Origin: Plasmopara viticola
Lineage: Eukaryota; Oomycota; Peronosporomycetes; Peronosporales; Peronosporaceae
Assembly (NCBI GenBank): GCA_001695595.3
Contig: MBPM02000008.1
Span: forward strand, 558,001-622,000
Direction: 5' to 3'
Length of the DNA: 64,000 nt
Positions 45,639 through 56,919 of the stretch are shown in pieces (positions within the stretch are counted from its first letter, which is position 1; the number at the start of each line of letters is the position of its first letter). A model generated the notes under the pieces. That model was not told the DNA's origin. It worked only from the letters and a program-made list of their open reading frames with translations, and ran no database searches. The translations under genes were made by a program, and so were the position numbers.

Positions 45639-46609
45639 TCACAGTTTGGTTGAAACCTGTTGTTGAATCAGCGGCTCCAATTGTTTCTTTTTTGCTAATG
45701 TCTTAAGTAGCTGAATAATGAACGGCGTATAATTGTGTTTGCGCCGCTTGTTCTCTAGTGCCCAATCGTCCCGTTTGTGCTGTTCAGCAGCAAGGTCTGC
45801 TTGAAGTTGTGCAATTTGCTGCTCACTTCCACCGACCTCAATCAAAGCACGGAGCTGCTCTTCGTACGTTTGTATCCTGCTCTTCACCAGCGCCAGTAAA
45901 TTGAAACGAATCTCCGTAGCCGCGTACTTTTCAATTCTCTTTTGGATCACAGGACACGCTATCTGGAGCCACGAATCCCGATTCTCAGCAGATGGAATCT
46001 CGCCAAGACAAATGGGTCCTTTTCGCAATCCATCAAGCTCGTAGACCTTACCGTTTACAGGCACGTAGGCCACAAAATGGTACACATCGTCGTCCTCCGT
46101 CGCTTTGCGACTCTCCACGACAAAAGATTCCGCCCGCGCAAACGAATTGTGAGCGAGACGAATTTTATCACTATTCGAGATGGCAAGACCTTTGAGATCC
46201 GACGGAAAGTCGCTCGTAAACGCCTTGAATTCCGACAAGGTTTCGCCCAGCTCCAAGTCCTCAGCATTCAGAAGGATGGACAAGATGGCTTGCGTGGCAC
46301 AGGCGTTGCTAATCACCTGCTTGGCAAAAAAGATGCCTTCTTCTTCACTAGCATAGACCGGATCTTCAGCATCTTCTGCGTGCTTTGACTCGTACTTGAA
46401 AAGGAACACAAGGCCGTAGACTGGCGACAGGTCGGCAAACTGGTGCTCGTCCAATGTGTAAAGCTCCTCAACCTGCACGCCCTTTACGCCAATTTCTTCG
46501 ATCAGAGCGTTAAAGACACCTAGAGAGAGGAAGTTATCATTCTGAAAAAGCTATCGAGCTTGATGGTGAGGAGCGTACCTGGGTCGGACTCGATGGTGCA
46601 CCACGACAT
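45639..46609 (-). CDS. UCHL5: Ubiquitin C-terminal hydrolase, UCHL5/UCH37 type (2 exons)
   Basis: Exons 46579-46609 and 45639-46519 on the minus strand give 303 residues; the intron is 59 bp. The first exon supplies SWCTIESDP, and the splice restores ESDPGVF, a UCH37 hallmark. The peptidase C12 catalytic set is present: Gln78 and nucleophile Cys84 in NACATQ, His158 in YHFVAYVPVNG and Asp173 in YELDGL, with H-D spacing as in human UCHL5. The cross-over loop precedes the His. A C-terminal helical extension (about residues 220-300) corresponds to the UCH37-like domain that binds the proteasome receptor RPN13/ADRM1. The enzyme trims ubiquitin chains on substrates at the 19S proteasome. It is slightly shorter than the human protein (329). 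Confidence 0.95.
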
Positions 46610-47170
46610 GAATGATTGTTTTTGGATACAAGGCAACAATAATGATTCTTTCGACGAGATTGAGCAAGTAGTATTTTTGACCAATCATAGCGGTAATTTT
46701 ATACACCTGTTCTTGTTTATACTTTTATACTTTTAGCTATCAAAAACATGCGGTGGTGAAATTTTGATCGCTTACCAAGAATTTTTAAATGCTAAAAAAT
46801 AAGGCTCCAAACTAAAGTTTATGCCAAACTTTGATTTCTGATAGTGAGCAGTAAGCATTTTTCGTGCAAGTAGCTGTGGAACCCCGTCACCCACTTTGTA
46901 GTCAGATCTACGCCTAAGTATTCCTGGATGGAACGTACCGCTTCTCGTATCTGCTAAACGCGCAAGAATGGGCTTCTGTAGTTGCAGCTCTTTACGGCTT
47001 TCCTATAGAACACCATTAGACGAAATAGCAGCATATCCAACTTCCTTATGCTGACAAAGTAGTAGCTGTTTAACAAATCAAATACAACTTGCACTGCGCC
47101 TACTATCGAGGAGAAATTTGTGCAAGTACCGCTGTATTGTTATGATCACTTAATCTACGCTCGGTTTTCG

Positions 47171-47353
47171 ATGTCGATTAAGTCGCTACTATTCGCTTTT
47201 TCGGCAAAGAAAGAAGCTCATATAGCTCTCGCGGTAGTGACTATCCTGGTGACATGCCTAAATTATATGCGGTGGACGCAGAAGTGGACACCACAACAAA
47301 AAAGTTTTTTCATAGAGGATGCACCAGATCCCTGGTACCTTAAGGATCATTGA
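47171..47353 (+). CDS. Small single-pass membrane protein, hypothetical
   Basis: ATG at 47171 gives 60 residues (the frame is open upstream to 47120 without another ATG). One membrane segment is predicted (HIALAVVTILVTCLNYM, about residues 17-33) after a basic N-terminus. The polar C-terminus contains WTQKWTPQQKSFFIEDAPDP and ends WYLKDH. The size, single helix and Trp/Pro-rich tail would suit a small mitochondrial inner-membrane subunit, but I do not recognise the family. It lies 560 bp upstream of UCHL5's start, in opposite orientation. Confidence 0.4.
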   Translation: MSIKSLLFAFSAKKEAHIALAVVTILVTCLNYMRWTQKWTPQQKSFFIEDAPDPWYLKDH

Positions 47354-49814
47354 GCCCAAGAGCAACGTATGTTGTCAATGAGATTACTTTTTTGACTGTC
47401 GTCATAATGAAGAATGTTTATTATTACATTCGAGAGATATTGTTGATATATACTTACCACCCCGAGTTATTCCCGGCTTTGGACACCGCCTATTTTCAGA
47501 AGTGTTAAGCTAATTTGGATTGAGTAGCTCTAGTACCTCGGACAGTACCTCAGTTTGGAGCGCTGCCGTGACATGACGAGCAGTAAGATTCAAATTAAAA
47601 TGTGCAATAAGGTTTCTGCGTCAGAAACGGAGTTGTTCGTGACACGAGGATCAATTTTGTACTACATTATCATTACTATTTGTGGAGCTTTATTGCAGAG
47701 AATTTCCACTCACCTTGTCTCAAGAAGCTATGTTGGAGACCACCTTGCCTTTCCCACTCGCTGCGAAATTTTGTTACCCACAGTTAATGGCGCTACTCGT
47801 ATTTTCCCACTTTGTCTTGGAGATCTAATTTACTCGCTACTTATATTCTGCTACCGGTAGTTGGTGGTGGTTTTTGGATATACATAGTCCACCTGTGATT
47901 CTATGATGCCTATATTCAAAACGTTATATCAAGCGTTTTTTTGCAATTAGTACTACCTTGGAGCTTGCCGCTGAGACAGGTCTCAATGGCGTTTTCACGT
48001 CCATCCTTGGAAAGACATTCGTAACTTTGATATACCCCATATTTGACTCGGGCGTGCATTTGCATAGGCTTTTTAGGAGGATTTGTACGCTGCCGGCATG
48101 ACTTAACAAAGTCATGTTGTGTAGACTGTAACGGCTGGCATATAACTTTTCCCTCCCAAATAATAAGGACTTGTTCCTCACTAATTACGGTGTGCTCACA
48201 AGTGGGTCATACTTGTACAAAACATGTTTGCGATTGTTGACTTTCTCAAATTTTACAGCCAGTTCAATTAAAAGAAGTCCTAAATCGTTACACCTGCAAT
48301 CCGAGTCGGAGCTGACCTATCTGCGCTACTCGCGTATAGGAAACAAGTAAATCTGTACCTATAATTCCGGAGGATGTATAAAGAAATCACCTCAGCTTCG
48401 GAAGCTGTCTGAGATCAAGCTCAAACGAGGAGATTAAACTCATCTTGATTATGATTTGGCTAGAGTACCACAAATTCTGGGTCAATTGGGCTAAAAAACC
48501 TCGGATGCCACCTATATCACTCTCAATTCTTGGTAAGTTATGACCCACCTCTTATAAAATAGAACCGCTTACGGTGCGGACAATGGACCGGATCAGTCTA
48601 TGAGCTAGACGTCGAAGTCGAACCATAATAGTGTCAAGAACAAAAAGGTTTGGAGATCGAAGTGGTACGCAAATTACTAGAAAAATTACACGAAAAGCGG
48701 TCTTCGCAGCATGTCAATTATGACATGGTTGCGGTAAGCCAAGACATTGCGCGTGATGTGGCACGTCTCGTAAAAAGCCTCACTTGATGCATCCTGCTGG
48801 TAGCACAATTTGTTTAAGCTGCGGCAACAAAGACGAAGCCCTAACAATGTGCGTGGAGTAACACTCACAGCACTGAGCAGTGCATACAGAGTATACTGCC
48901 GTGAGCAGCGTGAATGACGATTACTCAAGTGACCAAGGAGGGCACTTTACCATAGTACGGAGCAAAGTTTGTCATAAACGAAATTTCTGTCAATCATGCA
49001 AAAAAATTGTTGGCTATACTCCAATATTTATTGTGATTGAGGTCCTAAACATGCCTGTGGATTGTCACTTTACCCATAAAGTGGCGCTCGTAAGAGACAG
49101 TACTTGATGTATGTCAGGGAGGATATAGTCGACCCGAGGACAACGACTCCATGGCTCCGCTATTTTTGTGGAAGTGGAACAACACATATTCCGCCATGGG
49201 GGCTCTTACAAGCAGATGTCTTTGCTAGACGCAAACGGAGATGCCGTGTTGTCAATGCACGAACAAATACCAAACGAAACGTCGATTTGAACCCATCAGT
49301 TTCCTTAGAAAATGAGGAGGGGTAGCGTCTCATCTTGAGCGGAGAGGTTGGTAGGAAGGCATGTAACTGGCGCAAGCTTTCATCTGTAGAAACATAAATT
49401 GACGGATAGCGAAAGGGTAGTCTGTACGATGCGTCTAGAGTCAGCTCAAGCCGTGGAGGCTCTGTTTGATCTGGAATAGGTGTCAATGGCAGTTCAAAGA
49501 GGTCCAAATGGCCAACGACATAGCCAACGTGGCTATTTTTACAGCCAAATGAAGATGAAACTTCATTCAAAGGGTGTAACCTAAGCTTTTGATGCTTTAT
49601 CGGACTCGTACTACGTTTTTAGTGAAGCAATGCTGGGGTGTGGTCGTATGATTGCCGCATTTGGCGTTACAATCTCATCGATTTGTAGTGAAAAAACTTG
49701 ATGTACAGCAGCCAAGAAGCGCGTGACACGGTTTTGGCAGTAATGATCGAGGCAGTGCGACGTCATTGATTCATGTAATGTGAAGAGTATACGACGAAAA
49801 TAATTTAAGGTGGT
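47354..49814. other. Gene-poor stretch
   Basis: No supported gene. A minus-strand frame at 49160-49570 is open for 136 codons but has no ATG near its front and no motif. Other frames are short. The stretch ends at the target-site duplication of SINE-like copy C. Confidence 0.4.
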
Positions 49815-49825
49815 AAGTCTCGTTT

Positions 49826-50155
49826 ATTTTCGGAAAAGGTTGGGGTGACGCCCTCCTTCCAAGCGCGGGGGCTCAATGCTCGCGCGCTTCGGGCAGGTGC
49901 TCTCGGGCATCTGCAGGTCTCTAACGAGTCTCACCCTCGACGCGACGGTCTCCAGCACCAGGGCGCCTCCTGGGCTCTTACCAAGTCAGAAGTACACAAA
50001 ATAATGGAAGACCCTCACGGCCTCGGTGCTGGCTGCACTGTCCGCCGAACGAGACTCGACGTATGCGGACACCACTCTATGCCGTGGACTAGCCATAGAG
50101 CCTAGCACGTGCATAAATTGGCAACGCGATAACGTAAAACAATACAATACAATAC
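49826..50155 (+). mobile_element. SINE-like LINE derivative, copy C (330 bp)
   Basis: Plus-strand element with target-site duplication AAGTCTCGTTT at 49815-49825 and 50156-50166. The 5' leader begins TCGGAAAAGGTTGGGGTGAC. The middle keeps TGGGCTCTTACCAAGTCAGA. The 3' block matches the LINE 3' end and finishes in an ACAATACAATACAATACAA tail. The internal structure is identical to copies A and D. Confidence 0.88.
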
Positions 50156-50229
50156 AAGTCTCGTTTTTTCACATCGAAAATATGCGTCAAAACTCGAATG
50201 GCAAGTGGTGCATCGCGCTTGAGCTTAAG

Positions 50230-50760
50230 GCAACCACCATCCCTCCATAGACCGCAGTGATGCGTTGTAAAACAGCATCAAAACGTTCGATTTGAGCGTG
50301 AAGCTTAAACTTTTGATGGCCAGATGAGCTAAGCTCCTTCTCAAGTCCTTGGGGTTTGAGGTAGTATCTAAGAAGCCGCGGCTTGATTGCCAGGGACGAC
50401 CCGCAGGCGCGTACACTTGGTCGCGCAGGGTCTGTTTCTCCCCACGAGGAATGGGCCGAGGTAAAGACAATCCTTCCCGACGCTCCTTGACGACCAAGAC
50501 CAGCTGCAGCTCCATTCAGGGACGCAAGGGAGCAGAACCACTTTTATGGAAGTTATGAGCTTCTTATAAAGTGGCACAATAATCGTACTTCACAGAACTC
50601 GCCAGAGCCGTTAGGTCGAAGGCGGCACGATTTAAAAAAGACCGTTGCGATGCGAGATCAGAAGCAGCACGGGCTTCCGAAGCCACGACATCTTAAAAAT
50701 GAGTCGTCTTCGATTCAGTAAAATGTTAAGCTCATGAGCACAATAAAAAATGCTCGATGT
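50230..50760 (-). pseudogene. Decayed coding region of unknown family
   Basis: On the minus strand two protein-like pieces lie in different frames: an upstream piece (VASEARAASDLASQRSFLNR, about 50690-50590) and a downstream piece (HAQIERFDAVLQRITAVYGG, about 50310-50250). Composition and continuity suggest an old gene broken by frameshifts. SINE-like copy C is inserted next to its 3' side. No family was recognised. Confidence 0.25.
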
Positions 50761-51600
50761 GCACTTATATGAGTGATTTTTACAAGAAGGAGCACTACTT
50801 AAATCTCTGTGAACATTTCTACCTACTTGAGCCTGAAAAATAAGCTTGCTTCTCCTTCATTTCGAATAGTAAACCTTGAGTAGGATTTCACTGCAGACTC
50901 TTTAACCAGGATTTTCACAATCTATGCCGCCTGATCCCTCGAGTAAAAGCTTCATTTGTAGAGATGACTTGTAACTGCTTGGTAGCAGGAAGGACTGCAA
51001 ATACAATCGACTTTTCAGGTAAGATTCAAGTCAGCAAGTTTTTTGTCAGCGAGAAACAACTGCAAGAGGGTTGTCTTCAAGCCTTCACAAGGATCAAGGT
51101 AGACAGTCTACCCTCGTTGGCATACGATGGCCACCAAATGTGACGGGGTCACATAGCACCTTACACAGAGGAGACGCTCAACATAATTTAAAGAATTCAC
51201 GTATTCACTGTGAACGACGTTCGCTTTGCCTCGTCTTACAATAGACTCCGAAAGACTTTTCTGTTTGATAAGACGTCTCTATACTTTAAAGCTATCTTCC
51301 ATTCTTGGTCAGCGACAACAGCAGAAACTTAACTTTGTTCCAATATATCTCAAAACTTACCACGTCCATACAATTTCCATTTCTTCAAGTATTTCCAGGA
51401 CTAGTTTTTTTAATGTAAACTCTGTATCTTTCAAAGCAAAAGTGCGGGAGCGCAAGACCTTCTCAACACTCATCACATAGCCCTTTAAAACAAACAGCAT
51501 AGTTAGCTTTAAAATCTTTTTGTGTTACTTATTAGTCTAAAGCCTAAAATTGTCAAGCGAGCCTTTACCAGATATCGCAAACCTACCATATACCCAAAAG
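50761..51600. other. Intergenic stretch, nothing recognised
   Basis: AT-rich sequence downstream of the ABCA transporter stop. A plus-strand frame at 51226-51480 has no motif. Polyadenylation signals of the transporter may lie near its right edge. Confidence 0.4.
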
Positions 51601-54600
51601 CTAAGCTTCCTGTATATTCATCCCGTGTGCAATCCCCTTCTCCTCGTCCTGCTGGGCAGCCATTACATTAAAGATATGTTCCAGTGCCGTTTCGCTCACA
51701 CTGTACTCGTCCACGTTCAGCTCGGACCGAGTCTGTTCGAGCGCGCGAAAAATCTCGGCTGGCCGTAACATTTTCTCCCAATCCGATGGATACTTTGGCA
51801 CTTGAAATCGAAAGTGTTCCCCTTGTTGCTCGGCAAGAACAGTACCCGGGAACTTGTTGTGAAAGAATGCGCACAAGTTTTCCCCACACGTTTCTAGGAC
51901 CCACCACAAAGCAAATGCCTCGATGGCGACCGCACCTTGAGATTCCAATTGACTCCCAAGTAACCAACCTGTACCCGTATGATTTAGTATACGCGACCCA
52001 CGCTCTGCCTTACCTAGCGCAGTGCACAGATTCTGAACGTAAGCCATTGTAATCTTGCCACTATCCATCTGATAGCCCTCTGAACTTGATCGAACTTGCG
52101 AATTGTCACTCTGATTCCGCAAGAAGGAATGGACGTCATCCATCACTCTTTTCACTTCCTCCGACTCCAGTCCGAGTGTACGTAATGTAATTTCGACCGT
52201 GTACCCCTTTCCAAACTTTTGCTTAATATGTTCGACACTTCCCAAACATTTCAATCGACCACTTACTAAGATTCCTACTCGAGAACACAAGGCCTCACAC
52301 TCTTCCATACTATGTGTCGTCAGCACCACACACGCACCGGCATTTCGTTCCGAAGAACATACACGTGCAATCACGTCCCACATTTTACGTCGTGAGTTGG
52401 GATCCACTCCAGTCGAAGGTTCGTCTAAGAACACGACTCGAGGCCGTCCAAGCAACGCAATGGCCGTGGAAACTTTGCGTTTGTTGCCTCCACTAAGTCC
52501 CAAAGTTAACGAATGGCGGTATTTTGTCAATCCAAGCTCTTGAATCTGGTCGTCGACTGCAGGAGCCACAAACGCTTCAGAAATGCCTTTGATTCGAGCA
52601 TAGAATTCAAGTTGCTCTTCAACTGTCAAGAGATCATGTAGCGCATCAAATTGCGGACAGTACCCCATGCTCTTACGCGCTAACGCCGTACTTGTTGACA
52701 AGTCAAAGCCACTGAGTGTAACAAACCCTTCAGTAGGTGCTAATTGACCGGTAAGGACGGCCATAGTGGTCGATTTACCAGCTCCATTGATGCCCAAGTA
52801 CCCGAAGCATTCGCCACTTTGAATCGACAAGCACAAATCTTTGAGAGCAATTTTGGCACGCGGTTTATCGCCATACTGTTGCCTCAAATTGCGAATAAAC
52901 ACGAGATCGTTCGGTCTTGGATCTTGACGTTCCACACGCTGTCGTTCGGCGAGCACATCTTCGTCTTCCTTTTCCTCCGTCTCCATGGCAACAGTACTAT
53001 GTTCCTTCTTTCCCACAACTTGTTTCCATTTCACCGTTCGATTTTCAAGGATAAACACTAATGCCGTCAATACAAAAGCTTCAACTAGCGTATAAAGCAG
53101 TGGCGCTCCTACAATCTCCAAGTCAAATGGCTGACGGACGCAACACGAAGGTTCAGTCAAATCCCAACACTCGATACACTCATCTTTGCCCAATCCTTCA
53201 AAGAGCCCAAAAAATGACGGCTGTTCTGTGTCGTAATTATCACTACCGAAAAGTGCTTTTCGACTCACTTTTCGTGTAGCAAGCTCAAACATGCCGTTAT
53301 TTAGAGCATACGCCGGAAATACCATAAATATCCACCGCAAATAATTGCGATCCAATGACGAAAGAGATAAACTTCCAGAGATATTAAAATTGACAATGCG
53401 GCATAAGAAGGAAAACATACTGAGCAATGCACCAGTGCCAAGAGAAAAGACCAGCAATGCAGTTTGGGCCACAGCGTGTTTCACGTAGCGTCTTGCAAAG
53501 AGGTACGCAAGAGGGATAACGGCCCAAACATGAGCGAAAAGCAACGCGATAATCGCAAATGTATCCGTCGAACTTGCCTTGTCGGCTCCACTCTGAAAAA
53601 TTGTCAAGGGAACAATTATTGCTGCTGCAACAATAGGAATGATAGTGACGAGCAAATCATGGGACCAATTTGTCATCCAATAGGCTGAGACATTCGCGCC
53701 ACTAATGAGTTGTAGACTTTTCGCATTCTGAATAGGGTCTTTTTCACGTACAACGTAGGCAACTATAGCTGCTGGGATAAAGGCAAACGCAAGCAAGACG
53801 ACCAAGGCTACCAAATACCCATTAAGTGTCACTTGGAGTTTTGCGTCGTCTTTCTCCATGCAAACGGAGTTATAACACAAGGTCGAGTCGCACGTGTTGC
53901 AGGGAAACCACGGTGAGGCATAATTCGTGACGTCGCAACATACCGCAACGTCGCAATTTAAAACCCCGAGCGAACAATACGCAAAATCTTGAGAGCTGGT
54001 ACAGGTTGCCACACTAAAGTCGGGGTCAACTAAACTCGAAAAGTCGGTTGAGGCATCACATTGACTCTGTTGCGCCGCAGTCGGTAAACTTGAGGCGTAA
54101 TTAGGAATAAAGTTTGCCACGTCAATTTCAGGCAACACTGCCAGTATAACCAAGAAAATAAGCGGGATGCCCACACCATACGCCACGGTCTTCATATCTC
54201 GCTTGGCTATTCGGAACCGTTTAACAGATAGTGCTCGATACTGTGTCCAGAATGAAGGCGTTGTAATCATAGGAACACTTGATGATCGATTTACTGCACC
54301 CAGAGCAGCTTCTGGCTTGAAAGAATCTAAGTTCGCAGAGTTTGATTGCTCAAACGACCGTTCATTCTCGTGATCGTGCGAAATACGAAGAAATACTTCC
54401 TCTAACGTCGTGACGGAAATACCATATTGTTGCACACCAAGAGCCTGCATTTGAAGATCAAGTTGCTCCAACATAGTCGGAAACGTGTTAGACGACGCCG
54501 TTGGAAGCTGAAAGACCAATTCTGACCCAGAGCTGCTTAAACACTTGACTCGTGGCACGTATTTCCGAAGAAAGGCTTCAACTGCAGCTGGATTGCACGA

Positions 54601-56919
54601 TCCATCCAATACTTTGATCATGGTTAAATTGTACCCGGCACCAAAGCGGTTTTTCAGAAACAGGGACGAGCCCACACACCGCAATTGACCATCGGCCAAA
54701 ATCGCGATCCGATCACCAAGGATATCCGCTTCGTCCATAAAGTGGGTCGTCAAGACAATGACACGATCTTGACGGCTTTGTTGTAGCAGATTCCACGTGA
54801 ATCGACGCGAATACGGATCCATGCCCGATGTTGGTTCGTCTAGAAAGACAAGTTTACTTCCTCCAACAAACGCAAGCGCGACGCTGAGTTTCCGCTTTTG
54901 ACCCCCCGACAGCGTTTTAACCAAAGCGTGCCGAATGTCAAACAATCCAACGTCATTGATCATCTTGTCAACGCTACTTTGAAGTAGCTTACGTGGAACT
55001 TGCTTCATGGTCCCAAACAAGAGTAAATGTTCTTCAACTGTAAGATCTTGAAACAGCACATCGTGTTGTGGACAAATGCCAATGATTTTACGCAACTCGT
55101 CAAAATCGCGTTTGATCGTGTATCCGTACATTGTGGCATCGCCACTAGTAGGTGGAATCAACCCCGTAAGCATCGATACGATGGTTGTTTTACCAGCTCC
55201 ATTGTGTCCTAAAAGGGCCGTAATTTGGCCACTATAGATAGTCAAATTAACATTTGCGACCGCAACCCGTTCATCCTTGTCATAGACTTTGCGCAAATTA
55301 CGAAGTTCTAGACACGTGCCATTGCGTTCTTGCATGGCCAGCGCAGCAGTCACCGGCTCAACAAGAGCAACATGTTCACCTTGCTTTACCGTTTCGTCAT
55401 CCGTGAATTGCGTGTAGACCCCACCTGCTTGGGGTGACAGCGTATCACAAGTCGAGCGAATGTTCACAGGCATCTGTTTGTTTCGACGAAACCACTTTTG
55501 TTCCGTCACGACAAAGTGCCACGGTTTGGTCACACCATATTGCTGCGGTAGGACTTGCTCCAAGTACCATCCGAGTGCCACTAGAATAAACGAGTCGAGT
55601 ATTAAAAAGAGACTCATGCGAAAAGCACTGGGGACCGTCACGGGATCTTCCATGAGCCCGACCGAGTAGGCAAAGCCCGTACCTAACTGCGCACGTCGCA
55701 ACATTTCATCCACGGCCAATGCAAAGGCAGTCGGTGGCGACAGCGCGGCCCAATACCGTGGGGGGTTTGTACTGGCCGATTGGACCGCAAAGTACGGGAA
55801 AAAGAGAATGAGCCACAAGAGAACCGACGCAATGGCAGCGGATCGGGAGTTGTTGAAAAACGGGGCAATGAAATACGCAAACGCCGTGATGGCGACACTG
55901 AGGGCCCAGAAGAGAAACACTAGCGTGGCATATTCCGTCGTGGGAAAGACATTGCCATACTTAAGCTCTGCGGCAATGGCAAAAGCCAAGGGAGTGGCCA
56001 AGACAGCGGTCGTGAGGCACCAGGAAACGAGCAAAGTGGTATCGGCCAGCCCCATGATCTTCATCACTTCGCGCACTCGCGTCTCTTTCTCCATGACCAT
56101 AGTTGTCGTCGTCGTCGAGACGAATTTGATATAACTAATGAGGAAAAAGAGGCCCAAGATGGATTGCCCACCAGTGTAGAACGACGACATGGTGGACGAC
56201 GGACCACCAATGTCTTCGAGGTCCCGCGCGGCCAATTCACTGCATACGAGCGTTTCATTCGTCGCCAAGTCGGCCGCTTCGGACGTATACCAGTTACGTC
56301 GCCACGTGTCGGTAAACTTGTCGAGGTTGGCCAACAAGACCAAGGCCGTGGAGAGTAAAAGCGGTAAGAGAAGCTCCATGACGAGACTCACGGGTCGACG
56401 ACGACGCAACACGAGGTTTTTCCAGATCAAATTCGTCGCTTGCGTCCACATGGTCGCGACGCGCGTGGCAATTGGACGCGTAAAGTGCGCGGCAAATCGT
56501 GTCAAGAGAGCAATCAATACAATGGCAAAGACTATTAAAGTAACAAACGTGACCAAGACCGCATTGGCACTTGAGAGTCCGCGCTGACATTCACTCTGAT
56601 ACGTAAACACCTCGTCAAACAAGTTCTTGCACGACGTGACGGCACTGGACGACGTGTTGCACGCTTGCAGCGCAAGCGTGGCGGCGCAACACGAATCAGA
56701 GGCGCGGGCTCTTTGCTCTGTGCACATGATTCGACAAGTGGAGGCGGTGTTGAAGTTAGCGACACTGGACGTGCCATTGTCAAAAGTAGAGGGTACGACG
56801 TCAAAGAGTCCAGAGTTCGTGACGCAGAGACCGTAGACGAGATCGTTTGCCGCTATGGTCGAGATGCAATCAGAGAGCGCCGTGAGGGTCGCGCTCTGAG
56901 TCTCGGAGGAATCACCCAT
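51601..56919 (-). CDS. Full-size ABC transporter, subfamily A (single exon)
   Basis: ATG at 56919 gives 1772 residues, intronless; the frame is open 20 codons further without an ATG. Order is TMD1-NBD1-TMD2-NBD2. NBD1 has Walker A GHNGAGKTT (about 571), signature LSGGQKRK (about 670) and Walker B LVFLDEPTSGMD. NBD2 has GINGAGKST (about 1376), LSGGNKRK (about 1475) and VVFLDEPSTGVD. The ABCA-type entry WKNLVLRRRRPVSLVMELLL lies near residue 170. Ahead of it is an extra part: about 110 residues with roughly nine Cys, then a membrane segment (AVLVTFVTLIVFAIVLIALL). The second extracellular loop is also Cys-rich. ABCA proteins usually move lipids across membranes; the substrate is unknown here. 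Confidence 0.95.
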   Translation of the reverse strand: MGDSSETQSATLTALSDCISTIAANDLVYGLCVTNSGLFDVVPSTFDNGTSSVANFNTASTCRIMCTEQRARASDSCCAATLALQACNTSSSAVTSCKNLFDEVFTYQSECQRGLSSANAVLVTFVTLIVFAIVLIALLTRFAAHFTRPIATRVATMWTQATNLIWKNLVLRRRRPVSLVMELLLPLLLSTALVLLANLDKFTDTWRRNWYTSEAADLATNETLVCSELAARDLEDIGGPSSTMSSFYTGGQSILGLFFLISYIKFVSTTTTTMVMEKETRVREVMKIMGLADTTLLVSWCLTTAVLATPLAFAIAAELKYGNVFPTTEYATLVFLFWALSVAITAFAYFIAPFFNNSRSAAIASVLLWLILFFPYFAVQSASTNPPRYWAALSPPTAFALAVDEMLRRAQLGTGFAYSVGLMEDPVTVPSAFRMSLFLILDSFILVALGWYLEQVLPQQYGVTKPWHFVVTEQKWFRRNKQMPVNIRSTCDTLSPQAGGVYTQFTDDETVKQGEHVALVEPVTAALAMQERNGTCLELRNLRKVYDKDERVAVANVNLTIYSGQITALLGHNGAGKTTIVSMLTGLIPPTSGDATMYGYTIKRDFDELRKIIGICPQHDVLFQDLTVEEHLLLFGTMKQVPRKLLQSSVDKMINDVGLFDIRHALVKTLSGGQKRKLSVALAFVGGSKLVFLDEPTSGMDPYSRRFTWNLLQQSRQDRVIVLTTHFMDEADILGDRIAILADGQLRCVGSSLFLKNRFGAGYNLTMIKVLDGSCNPAAVEAFLRKYVPRVKCLSSSGSELVFQLPTASSNTFPTMLEQLDLQMQALGVQQYGISVTTLEEVFLRISHDHENERSFEQSNSANLDSFKPEAALGAVNRSSSVPMITTPSFWTQYRALSVKRFRIAKRDMKTVAYGVGIPLIFLVILAVLPEIDVANFIPNYASSLPTAAQQSQCDASTDFSSLVDPDFSVATCTSSQDFAYCSLGVLNCDVAVCCDVTNYASPWFPCNTCDSTLCYNSVCMEKDDAKLQVTLNGYLVALVVLLAFAFIPAAIVAYVVREKDPIQNAKSLQLISGANVSAYWMTNWSHDLLVTIIPIVAAAIIVPLTIFQSGADKASSTDTFAIIALLFAHVWAVIPLAYLFARRYVKHAVAQTALLVFSLGTGALLSMFSFLCRIVNFNISGSLSLSSLDRNYLRWIFMVFPAYALNNGMFELATRKVSRKALFGSDNYDTEQPSFFGLFEGLGKDECIECWDLTEPSCCVRQPFDLEIVGAPLLYTLVEAFVLTALVFILENRTVKWKQVVGKKEHSTVAMETEEKEDEDVLAERQRVERQDPRPNDLVFIRNLRQQYGDKPRAKIALKDLCLSIQSGECFGYLGINGAGKSTTMAVLTGQLAPTEGFVTLSGFDLSTSTALARKSMGYCPQFDALHDLLTVEEQLEFYARIKGISEAFVAPAVDDQIQELGLTKYRHSLTLGLSGGNKRKVSTAIALLGRPRVVFLDEPSTGVDPNSRRKMWDVIARVCSSERNAGACVVLTTHSMEECEALCSRVGILVSGRLKCLGSVEHIKQKFGKGYTVEITLRTLGLESEEVKRVMDDVHSFLRNQSDNSQVRSSSEGYQMDSGKITMAYVQNLCTALGKAERGSRILNHTGTGWLLGSQLESQGAVAIEAFALWWVLETCGENLCAFFHNKFPGTVLAEQQGEHFRFQVPKYPSDWEKMLRPAEIFRALEQTRSELNVDEYSVSETALEHIFNVMAAQQDEEKGIAHGMNIQEA

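Noticed and set aside
49160..49570. 136-codon minus-strand frame
   Set aside because: The apparent start is TTG, with no ATG near the front, no domain and no splice partner.
49845..50105. Open frame through SINE-like copy C
   Set aside because: It joins unrelated blocks of the LINE leader and 3' end. The element is non-coding.
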